Shown here piece by piece: positions 1 to 5,336 of a DNA stretch of 5,336 nucleotides. The position numbers and the translations under genes are program-made. Under the pieces are notes generated by a model. That model was not told where the DNA came from and did no database searches. It worked only from the letters and a program-made list of their open reading frames with translations. The DNA lies in contig JAURAE010000086.1 of assembly GCA_030829675.1 (NCBI GenBank), positions 1 through 5,336 of the forward strand. Reading direction: 5' to 3'. Source of the stretch: Schleiferiaceae bacterium. Its GTDB lineage: Bacteria; Bacteroidota; Bacteroidia; Flavobacteriales; Schleiferiaceae. Every line of letters begins with the position of its first letter. The first letter of the stretch is position 1.

Positions 1-428
1 TGGACGAATTAGGCCTAGCCTATGAAGTTGATATCGTGAGTGCCCACCGCACGCCAGAGAAGCTTATGGATTACGGTCAGAATGCGCACAAAAGAGGCAT
101 TAAAGCGATCATTGCCGGCGCCGGTGGCGCCGCACACCTCCCGGGTATGGTAGCTTCTGTTAGCCCGCTTCCAGTAATAGGTGTTCCCGTACACAGTTCA
201 AATTCGATCGACGGTTGGGACAGCGTGCTTTCTATTCTTCAAATGCCGGGCGGCGTTCCTGTAGCAACGGTAGCATTAGATGGTGCTAAGAACGCTGGTA
301 TCCTTGCCGCACAGATTGTGGGTTCTTCAGATCCAGCGGTTTTGCAACGTGTGGTCGACTACAAAGAAGGCCTTAAAGCCAAAGTCTTAAAAGGTGCAGA
401 GGAAGTAAAGGCGAAGTACACTAAATAA
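1..428 (+). CDS. purE: N5-carboxyaminoimidazole ribonucleotide mutase PurE (class I), 5'-truncated by window edge
   Basis: The reading frame is open from base 3 to the TAA at 426-428, giving 141 residues. Class I PurE proteins are about 160-170 residues, so roughly the first 20, including the start and the N-terminal strand with the Gly/Ser phosphate loop, lie outside the window. Visible family motifs are SAHRTP, which holds the catalytic histidine of class I PurE, then GAGGAAHLPGM, PVIGVPV and SILQMPGGVPVATVA. The enzyme is a cytoplasmic homo-octamer in studied members. It converts N5-CAIR to CAIR in de novo purine synthesis, working after PurK. The purK gene is often directly upstream in related bacteria, but that region is not visible. 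The GTG at 36 is an internal valine codon, not the start. The stop is only 26 bases before the next gene on the same strand. No hairpin with a T tract follows it. Confidence 0.96.
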   Translation, partial: DELGLAYEVDIVSAHRTPEKLMDYGQNAHKRGIKAIIAGAGGAAHLPGMVASVSPLPVIGVPVHSSNSIDGWDSVLSILQMPGGVPVATVALDGAKNAGILAAQIVGSSDPAVLQRVVDYKEGLKAKVLKGAEEVKAKYTK

Positions 429-442
429 GGCACAATTTTCGC

Positions 443-450
443 TACCTTTT
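443..450 (+). promoter_or_regulatory. Candidate Bacteroidota -7 element for the Cys-rich gene
   Basis: TACCTTTT differs from the Bacteroidota -7 consensus TAnnTTTG only at the last base. It ends four bases before the ATG at 455, so transcription would begin at about the start codon and give a leaderless mRNA. No convincing -33 TTTG is seen at the expected distance. The box also forms half of a perfect inverted repeat (TACCT-TTT-AGGTA, 443-455) reaching into the first base of the start codon. This is a pattern match only. Confidence 0.35.
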
Positions 451-454
451 AGGT

Positions 455-1181
455 ATGCGAAGCCCCATCAATATTTCCATCCCAGAGCCATGCGGAGAAA
501 GCTGGCAGAATATGACCCCAGTTCAAGGAAGGTCGTCACTGCGATGTATGTGAAAAATGTATTGTAGACTTCACGCAGTCCTCGGATAAAGAAATATGGA
601 AGGCGTATCAGAAAGAGGGGAAAATCTGTGGCCAATTTCGTGCTGACCAACTCAATCGACTCATCTCAACGCCAAAAGAAAAACGCATGCCCATGGGTAT
701 TGCTGCGGCAGCCGCCCTTTCGATGAGTACCCCAGCGATGGCACAAACCTCAGCGCCGGCTGTGGTAGAAATCCCTTCGACTTACGAGAGCCAAGCCAAC
801 GCCTACCCTCAAGAGGTCATTCTTAAAGGAAGGGTATACGAAAATGAAACAGGAGAACCCATCCCATTTGCCAATGTGCAGTTATGGTCCAAAGGAGAAA
901 TGGTCTACGGCGGCGCTACAGATTTTGACGGCTATTTTGGGGTTCGAGAAAGCATCGTAGCCGAACATCCTGTGGACGCAATTGTAGTGAGTTATATCGA
1001 ATACACAGACATTCGAAAATCTTTTGACCCGCCATTAACGCCACAAACATTCGAACAACTGACCGATGATTTGGCCATTGCCATAGACCTTGAAGTCATG
1101 CTTTTGGGCGATGTGTTGATCGTGGCTGACGTTCCATGGTACAAAAGACTGTGGTGGCGTATTAAACGTCCGTTTCACTAG
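455..1181 (+). pseudogene. Cys-rich membrane-anchored protein with carboxypeptidase-regulatory-like domain, interrupted by a one-base frameshift
   Basis: Read as 455-526 joined to 528-1181, this encodes 241 residues. From ATG 455 the first frame contains SIPEPC, then W17, then MTPVQ, and ends at TGA 551-553 after 32 residues. Skipping one G at 527/528 gives MTPVQ-EGRHC-DVCEKC-IVDFT, matching the order and spacing of a common Bacteroidota N-terminal module (PC..W..MTP...GR.C..C.K...DFT, then CG.F..DQLNR). Cysteines are at 13, 29, 32, 35 and 58. A basic stretch (KEKR, 74-77) precedes a hydrophobic Ala-rich segment (about 81-96), probably a membrane anchor or internal signal. Residues about 121-215 resemble a CarboxypepD_reg-like beta-sandwich (GRVYENETGEPIPFANV, DFDGYFGV). 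The tail is basic and Trp-rich (RLWWRIKR). If the shift is real, only a 164-residue piece from ATG 687 could be made; that start has an A-rich upstream stretch. A sequencing error is equally possible. The function is unknown to me. Confidence 0.75.
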
Positions 1182-1245
1182 GCTGCATCGCCCCTTTCAA
1201 TCGTTTGATGATCCACCATCCTAAAGAAACATGGGAGATCCGAAT
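1182..1245. other. Convergent intergenic gap, no clear terminator
   Basis: These 64 bases separate the stop codons of two converging genes. A bidirectional terminator would be expected here, but no stem longer than about 4 bp and no flanking T tract is visible. The 9-base word CAATCGTTT occurs at 1198-1206 and again at 1249-1257; the second copy lies in the last codons of the response regulator, so it is probably chance. Confidence 0.4.
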
Positions 1246-1977
1246 CTACAATCGTTTCAAGTGAGAAATCAAAAGCTCCTTCTTCCTGTTGCTCACCGGG
1301 ACTGTAGACCCATCATGCAATAACAGATATCCACCATCGGCGCTGACGTATCGGCTCACCATTTCTAGGTTGACAAGGTGACTCTTGTGCACTCGTTCAA
1401 ACCCCGCGGGACGCAACAAGGTCTCGTACTCCTTCATCGTCTTAGACGCGAGTACGGAGGTTTTGTTGTTCAAGAAGAACTGGGTATAGTTTGAACTGCT
1501 TTCGCAACGGACGATCTCATTAACATTAAGAATGTACATTCCCTCTGTCGTAGGGATGACCAATTTTTTCGGTGCCTCCTTCGATGCCGCAGATGCAATA
1601 TTTGCTTGCTGGGCGGGAATTCTTGAAGCCCCTGCCTTCCGTACGGCCTTGACCAAATCTTCCGCATCGATAGGCTTTAAAAGATAATCCAATGCCGCAT
1701 GCTTGATCGCTTGAATGGCAAACTCATCGTGGGCGGTGGTGAAAATCAAACCAGGGAGATCGCCGCCTGTCCACTGATCGATCAGATCAAAACCAGATTC
1801 GCCATTGAGGTTGACATCCAAGAAAATGACATCGACATCTTCCTCGTCCAGTGCTTCTAGTGCTTCTTTCACAGTTTGACACAATGCAACGACCTCTACC
1901 TCGGGACAGAAGAGATTGAGCTTCCCTTGAAGGGCCTCTAAAACGGGACGTTCATCGTCTAACAAGAGTGCACGCAT
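1246..1977 (-). CDS. LytTR-family response regulator (REC + LytTR DNA-binding domain)
   Basis: The 243-residue protein has the standard LytR/AlgR layout. The receiver domain covers about residues 1-115, with the acidic pair D7/D8 (LLDDE), phospho-acceptor D54 in IFLDVNL, T81 in FTTAHDE and the K101-P102 pair in DYLLKPI, so all switch residues are present. A linker rich in Ala, Lys and Ser (about 116-136) leads to a LytTR domain (about 137-243) with typical motifs: EIVRCESSSNYT, FERVHKSHLVNL and VPVSNRKK. It acts in the cytoplasm as a transcription regulator, phosphorylated by the sensor kinase encoded just upstream. The start is well placed because MRALLLDDERP is the usual REC beginning. The gene starts 31 bases after the kinase stop with no promoter-like box before it, which argues for co-transcription. 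Its targets cannot be inferred. Confidence 0.95.
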   Translation of the reverse strand: MRALLLDDERPVLEALQGKLNLFCPEVEVVALCQTVKEALEALDEEDVDVIFLDVNLNGESGFDLIDQWTGGDLPGLIFTTAHDEFAIQAIKHAALDYLLKPIDAEDLVKAVRKAGASRIPAQQANIASAASKEAPKKLVIPTTEGMYILNVNEIVRCESSSNYTQFFLNNKTSVLASKTMKEYETLLRPAGFERVHKSHLVNLEMVSRYVSADGGYLLLHDGSTVPVSNRKKELLISHLKRL

Positions 1978-2008
1978 GGGCGGTTAAGATTTAATTCTAA
2001 TGTACGGG

Positions 2009-4012
2009 TTAGCCGTCATTTTCCATAGTCAGAATGAGTGAAACCTGCATTCCATCGGGTGAATGTTCTTCGCCCAGTCTGTTGCAGTGCAACGAGAACT
2101 CGCCGCCGTACTTTTTGGAGAGTAGGTGTAGGCGTTCTTCAATGATGGCCAAACCGTGACTTTTTGAGGCTTTTTGCGCGGGGTCAAAGCCCGAGCCGTT
2201 GTCGGTGATGGTGATTTGGACGGATGGGCCTTGAAGTGAGAATTGGACCCTAATACTGCCCTCCTTACCCTCCGCCAACAAAGGCCGAATGGCATGCTGC
2301 ACGGCATTTTCCACCAACGGCTGAACGAGCATTGGCGGCACGTGGTAATCGTATGGGTCTAAATCATCGTCCACTTCGACGGAAGTTTTGAAAGTGCCGT
2401 AACGCAAGATGCAGAGGTCAAGGTATTTCTCGATGAGTTCCTTTTCATCCGCTATAACCATGGAGGTACTGCGTGAGCTGTCGAGGGTGAGGCGCATCAT
2501 CTTGGCCAATTTTCCCATGTACTGCACCGCATCCTTGGGCTGATTTTTAAAGATGAAATTCGAAATGGCGTCCAGGGCGTTGAAGAGGAAGTGAGGATTC
2601 ATCTGCAAGCGCTTGCTCGCTAATTCTGCATCGGCCAATCGCTCCTGAAGTTCGAGTTTTTCTTGAATCTGAATCTTGGCTTTGCGCTGTCTGTACCAAA
2701 TTCCTGAGGCGATAAGGATGATGGCGATGGACCAGAACAGTGGACGTTTGTACCACCACGCGGAGATGCGGTATTCATAGTGCGCGTTCATGCCTTGCTC
2801 AAAATCCAACCTATGGCTGGTTTGAATGTCGAGGGTATAGTTGCCCGGGGCGGGACGCACGAATAGGACGGGTTCACCGGGGGTAAAGGTGTTCCAAGGA
2901 TCACTATTGATACGGTAGCGCCCGTGAATTGGGGCAGAGGAGGATTTTTTATGGGTCGTGGTGAAGCCTATAGAGGCCGGTTCCACCTCGAGGTCGTCGA
3001 AAGAGGCAATGGTAAGGCCATTGGCGGTAAAGTCGATGTGGAGGTGGCGAAGGGAATTGGGCACCCCTTTATTATCAAATTTCCACAACCCCATAGGTGT
3101 TGCTACCCACAAATCGTTGCCGATCATGGCTATATCGTAGTTTCCAGGTCGAAAAGCGGGCAAGCCACGAGCCATGCCGAGAGTGTACCGTATGCCATCT
3201 TCGTCGAACACATCAATACCGTCGGCATAAGCGCCATAGTACAGCTCATCCGCAGTATCTACGTCGTAGTACGTAGGATGGGATTGACGCTCGGGCATGG
3301 GCTCAAAATCGTCCATGGTCCAAGACCCTTCTAGCAGTTTATTTATCGCAATATGACCCAGCGGGGTGCGTGCTTTGGCTCCATCGAAAGCGAAAATTGG
3401 CATGCCTGAACCCACTTTCTTCCATGTGAAATCAACACGATCCCATTGAAAATAACCGCCTTCCGCACTCAGCAGTAATCCATAGTCAGTGGGGCCTAGA
3501 TCGAAGATTAGACCTTTAAAATTCTGTCGATTCAGCTCATAACCTGTAATATCTAGGGTGACCAATTCTGATCCTATTCTCAAAAAATTAAATCGCTCAA
3601 AACCCAAAGTCATGCGCCAAATTCCCGAGGCCTTATCACTAATCTGCGTGGCAGCATCACTGTACACTATTCGAACACCGTCGGCCGTGATGATATAGGT
3701 GGTGCCGTCATCGTTGGAAACTTCCAAAGGATACGCTTGCAAATCACCCTGTACCTCGGGCACTAACCCGCTATCACTGACGGAAAAATTAAAAATCGAG
3801 CTTCGGTTGAACTTCTTAAAGCGAGCGCTAGGTCGAATGTATCCGTCGAGCAGTTCGTATACGCCTGAGCCCTGGGTTCCCAAATACAATCGGTCACCGT
3901 CGTACGCGGCACTAATGACCGGGTCTGCCGGAAAGCCTTGGGCACGGCCGAGATCCTGCGCTTGCAATGCAGGAACAAGAAAAAGCAATAAAATCCTCGG
4001 AAACCATTTCAT
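2009..4012 (-). CDS. Membrane sensor histidine kinase, propeller-like sensor with LytS/YehU-type kinase core
   Basis: This 667-residue protein begins with a Sec signal peptide (MKWFPRILLLFLVPALQAQ). Residues about 20-320 form a sensor region with weak propeller-like repeats such as DRLYLGTQGSGVYEL and NDLWVATPMGLWKF. A beta-rich segment at about 325-415 (GRYRINSDPWNTF, APGNYTLDI) resembles a degenerate Y_Y_Y domain. One membrane span lies at about 424-440, followed by a helical, probably coiled-coil linker (441-470). The His_kinase core has MNPHFLFNALD with phospho-acceptor H474. The ATPase domain has the N box (LVENAVQHA, N569), the G1 box DNGSGFD (604-610) and the G2 motif SHGLAIIEERL (618-628). 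The sensor is short compared with the many Bacteroidota kinases carrying two full propellers. The ligand is unknown. The kinase should phosphorylate the LytTR regulator encoded 31 bases downstream. The ATG at 4012 directly precedes a good signal peptide. Confidence 0.93.
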   Translation of the reverse strand: MKWFPRILLLFLVPALQAQDLGRAQGFPADPVISAAYDGDRLYLGTQGSGVYELLDGYIRPSARFKKFNRSSIFNFSVSDSGLVPEVQGDLQAYPLEVSNDDGTTYIITADGVRIVYSDAATQISDKASGIWRMTLGFERFNFLRIGSELVTLDITGYELNRQNFKGLIFDLGPTDYGLLLSAEGGYFQWDRVDFTWKKVGSGMPIFAFDGAKARTPLGHIAINKLLEGSWTMDDFEPMPERQSHPTYYDVDTADELYYGAYADGIDVFDEDGIRYTLGMARGLPAFRPGNYDIAMIGNDLWVATPMGLWKFDNKGVPNSLRHLHIDFTANGLTIASFDDLEVEPASIGFTTTHKKSSSAPIHGRYRINSDPWNTFTPGEPVLFVRPAPGNYTLDIQTSHRLDFEQGMNAHYEYRISAWWYKRPLFWSIAIILIASGIWYRQRKAKIQIQEKLELQERLADAELASKRLQMNPHFLFNALDAISNFIFKNQPKDAVQYMGKLAKMMRLTLDSSRSTSMVIADEKELIEKYLDLCILRYGTFKTSVEVDDDLDPYDYHVPPMLVQPLVENAVQHAIRPLLAEGKEGSIRVQFSLQGPSVQITITDNGSGFDPAQKASKSHGLAIIEERLHLLSKKYGGEFSLHCNRLGEEHSPDGMQVSLILTMENDG

Positions 4013-4016
4013 AACA

Positions 4017-4024
4017 CAATGTTA
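4017..4024 (-). promoter_or_regulatory. Candidate -7 element for the kinase-regulator operon
   Basis: Read on the minus strand, TAACATTG differs from TAnnTTTG at one defined position. It ends four bases (TGTT) before the kinase ATG, so transcription would start at about the start codon. It lies where the -33 region of the opposing FKBP promoter would fall. No -33 match is evident. This rests on sequence matching only. Confidence 0.35.
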
Positions 4025-4041
4025 GGGAATCAATTCTTAAT

Positions 4042-4049
4042 TACTTTTG
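4042..4049 (+). promoter_or_regulatory. Candidate -7 element for the FKBP lipoprotein gene
   Basis: TACTTTTG matches the Bacteroidota -7 consensus TAnnTTTG at every defined position. It ends four bases (TCCT) before the ATG at 4054, which predicts a leaderless or nearly leaderless transcript. A -33 TTTG is not evident at the usual spacing. It is the best promoter candidate in the window. Confidence 0.55.
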
Positions 4050-4053
4050 TCCT

Positions 4054-4503
4054 ATGAAAGGAATTACAGCCATTGCCCTCGGGGTATTATTATTTGCTTC
4101 GTGTACTACCGACGAACAGCGTTTCAACCGAGAAATTGCTGAAATCGAAGATTATATCGCCTCTACGGGTCTTGACTTTACTCCTACAGGTACCGGTTTA
4201 TATTACCACGTTACAAAGGAGGGAAACCTCAACCGAGTTCCAGATAGCTCTAACGATGTGAGCTTTAAGCACATTGGCTACCTCCTCGACAGCACCATCT
4301 TTTCTTCGGGTTGGTACGCTTCTGATCACGTAGCCATGCCGTTCTTGGTGCAAGGCTTTCAGCAAGGCCTTCAAGCCTTAGGCGAAGGCGGACGCGGGGT
4401 CATCGTATTTCCGTCGGAACTAGGATATGGCAAAAAAGGTGCAAGCACTGTACCGAGCTACAGCCCCATCGCGTTCCAGGTAGAACTCGTCAGTTACTAC
4501 TAG
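4054..4503 (+). CDS. FKBP-type peptidyl-prolyl isomerase-like lipoprotein
   Basis: The 149-residue protein begins with a lipoprotein signal peptide whose lipobox is FASC (Cys17), so it should be anchored in a membrane facing the periplasm or cell surface. A charged helical linker (about 20-36) leads to an FKBP domain (about 45-149). Recognisable parts are FKHIGYLLD, FSSG, QGLQALGEGG, FPSELGYGKKGA and SPIAFQVELV. Compared with human FKBP12, several active-site positions differ: Tyr26 corresponds to His73, Asp37 to Ser84 and Trp59 to Phe102. The equivalents of Tyr82 (Tyr125) and Phe99 (Phe141) are kept. Weak isomerase activity or a purely chaperone or scaffold role is therefore possible. Bacteroidota carry several such lipoproteins, including the gliding protein GldI, but nothing here allows that assignment. 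The gene is transcribed divergently from the sensor kinase across a 41-base gap. Confidence 0.9.
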   Translation: MKGITAIALGVLLFASCTTDEQRFNREIAEIEDYIASTGLDFTPTGTGLYYHVTKEGNLNRVPDSSNDVSFKHIGYLLDSTIFSSGWYASDHVAMPFLVQGFQQGLQALGEGGRGVIVFPSELGYGKKGASTVPSYSPIAFQVELVSYY

Positions 4504-4546
4504 GATAACTTTTAGATTTCCACATTTCTTGGGATTTAGAGGATTA

Positions 4547-4570
4547 GGGTCCAATTTATTGGGAAAACCC
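4547..4570 (+). other. Small stem-loop just upstream of the 4576 gene
   Basis: CCAAT (4551-4555) pairs with ATTGG (4558-4562) around a TT loop. An outer GGGT (4547-4550) can pair with ACCC (4567-4570), leaving GAAA unpaired on one side. No T tract follows, so it is a poor intrinsic terminator for the FKBP gene. Since it ends five bases before the ATG at 4576, it could affect ribosome access, or it may be chance. Confidence 0.25.
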
Positions 4571-4575
4571 TTCCC

Positions 4576-5199
4576 ATGTCCCTACCTCTTGCGTTGTGGC
4601 TGTACCTAGCCCACATCCATCCCTTTGACCTTCCTCCCTCGAGCGCGCAATCGCTGTTCCTAGAAGGCTACGGCTTTGAAGGCGCCTTTTCCGCACGGGT
4701 CGGCTACCGCAATGGCAACATTGGCCTTCAGCTCCACCACGAACAACTGATTCCCTATTCCTCCACGCAAATCCGAGGGCAATATGGCCTCTGGATCACA
4801 GAGAACTGCTGGATACAAGCCCAACTCGCCCCCGCCCGAATGGCCCTAGCTTCCCAAAGCTACTGGCACGCTCGGTGGGGCGGGCAAACCCTCTATCGCA
4901 GTGACCATATGTGGTTGTTCGGGGCGGTGGAGCGCGATGAAAATTGGGCCCTGCGGCTTCGGCAAGGCATGGTTCTAGACGAGCATTGGTCCATAAGCGC
5001 CGGCTGGGATTGGCAAGAACGCGGCCAGTTAGTCTATTCGGTCCAATTCAATCAACACCCCTGGCACCTGCAGTATCTCCAGTCCGGACCTCATTGGGCA
5101 CTACACCTGCATCTTCCCTATAAAGAGTTCTACCTCAGCCTAGGCCTTCAAAACCAACACCTTCTTATCCCACCCCGATGGTACGCCCCTCTGCCCTGA
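4576..5199 (+). CDS. Trp/His-rich, lysine-poor protein of unknown function, possibly beta-rich envelope protein
   Basis: I do not recognise this 207-residue protein. After a hydrophobic N-terminus (about 2-18, with no basic residue before it) comes a long run of short alternating polar/aromatic segments, for example GNIGLQLHH, LVYSVQF and EFYLSLGLQ. These look like beta strands of an outer-membrane or surface beta protein. It has 13 tryptophans and 13 histidines but one lysine, unlike the other proteins here. The frame is open upstream only to 4540, with no other ATG, GTG or TTG in between, so ATG 4576 is the only conventional start. The N-terminus is a poor signal peptide, which leaves the location uncertain. 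No good Shine-Dalgarno sequence is seen; a weak -7-like TAACTTTT lies at 4506-4513. The last 22 bases overlap the next gene's start, suggesting coupled translation and a shared pathway. Confidence 0.7.
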   Translation: MSLPLALWLYLAHIHPFDLPPSSAQSLFLEGYGFEGAFSARVGYRNGNIGLQLHHEQLIPYSSTQIRGQYGLWITENCWIQAQLAPARMALASQSYWHARWGGQTLYRSDHMWLFGAVERDENWALRLRQGMVLDEHWSISAGWDWQERGQLVYSVQFNQHPWHLQYLQSGPHWALHLHLPYKEFYLSLGLQNQHLLIPPRWYAPLP

Positions 5200-5336
5200 T
5201 CATCTTCTCGGCCCTCTACTTGCCTACTTGCGCACAAACACAGCAGTGGCACGAAACCCTGAGAGATACCCTCACCCTAAACAACTGCCCGCCCACCGTA
5301 CTCTGGCAGGAGTTCGGACTGAGCAAGGCCGCTGTA
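5178..5336 (+). CDS. N-terminus of an exported protein, possibly helix-hairpin-helix type; runs off the window
   Basis: The frame starting at ATG 5178 stays open for 53 codons to the window end. It begins with a good Sec signal peptide: MVRPSALIIFSALYLPTCAQ, with a basic n-region, a hydrophobic core and likely cleavage near TCA|Q. The next residues include LTLNNCPPTVLWQEFGLS. Their layout (an LN pair, a small polar residue, then a leucine-containing helix and a G-L turn) is reminiscent of the first helix-hairpin-helix motif of ComEA-like Bacteroidota proteins, but too little is visible to decide. The start lies 22 bases inside the previous gene in another frame (overlap 5178-5199), so translation is probably coupled. 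ATG 5178 is chosen because it gives a complete signal peptide and no other start fits. Confidence 0.6.
   Translation, partial: MVRPSALIIFSALYLPTCAQTQQWHETLRDTLTLNNCPPTVLWQEFGLSKAAV

Noticed and set aside
515..553. Programmed +1 frameshift signal at CAA-GGA-AGG
   Set aside because: There is no rare stop-adjacent slippery codon, no internal Shine-Dalgarno-like stimulator and no strong downstream structure, so a simple indel or sequencing error is preferred.
468..650. Minus-strand reading frame of 60 codons opposite the Cys-rich module
   Set aside because: The plus strand here encodes the conserved Cys-rich motifs; the minus-strand translation has no recognisable features and is a shadow.
1198..1257. 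Direct repeat CAATCGTTT as a possible LytTR binding pair
   Set aside because: The copies are 51 bases apart, one is inside coding sequence at a gene's 3' end, and LytTR sites normally lie upstream of promoters with about 12-13 bases between repeats.
2924..3334. Plus-strand reading frame of 136 codons inside the kinase gene
   Set aside because: It lies entirely opposite the sensor region of a well-supported kinase and its product shows no family motif or sensible start context.
3699..4025. Plus-strand reading frame of 108 codons opposite the kinase N-terminus
   Set aside because: It is antisense to the signal peptide and first sensor residues of the kinase; the translation looks random.
4504..4575. 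Intrinsic terminator after the FKBP gene
   Set aside because: The only stem-loop (4547-4570) is weak and lacks a following T tract, so it was listed as a small stem-loop and not as a terminator.

Overview
The window looks like a chromosomal fragment from a member of the Bacteroidota, probably a marine-type flavobacterium. The grounds are: a class I PurE with flavobacterial-looking sequence; a propeller-type LytS-like kinase paired with a LytTR regulator; a Cys-rich protein carrying a carboxypeptidase-regulatory-like domain; an FKBP lipoprotein; no clear Shine-Dalgarno sequences; and -7 boxes resembling the Bacteroidota TAnnTTTG element. No RNA gene, insertion sequence, CRISPR array or phage gene was seen.

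Layout. Bases 1-428 (+) are the 3' part of purE (purine synthesis). At 455-1181 (+) lies a gene for a Cys-rich, membrane-anchored protein. Its reading frame is broken by one extra base near 527; with that base skipped it encodes a well-formed 241-residue protein. A 64-base convergent gap follows. On the minus strand, 4012-2009 encodes a membrane sensor histidine kinase and 1977-1246 its LytTR response regulator, with 31 bases between them, almost certainly one operon. A 41-base divergent gap (4013-4053) separates the kinase from an FKBP-type lipoprotein gene (4054-4503, +). Next come a Trp/His-rich, nearly lysine-free protein of unknown function (4576-5199, +) and the start of another exported protein (5178 to the window end, +), whose ATG lies inside the preceding gene.

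How the parts fit. The kinase and regulator form a complete signalling pair: periplasmic or extracytoplasmic sensing, one membrane span, His474 phosphorylation, transfer to Asp54, and DNA binding by LytTR. The target genes cannot be read from this window. The FKBP gene shares the divergent promoter region and could be co-regulated, but no LytTR-type repeat was recognised there. The last two genes overlap and are probably translated together.

Most notable signals: (1) the one-base frameshift in the Cys-rich gene, which hides its N-terminal module and leaves a false signal-peptide start at 687; (2) -7-like boxes exactly four bases before three start codons, suggesting leaderless mRNAs; (3) an FKBP domain with several active-site positions replaced. 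I see no clear evidence of a wholly new multi-gene system.
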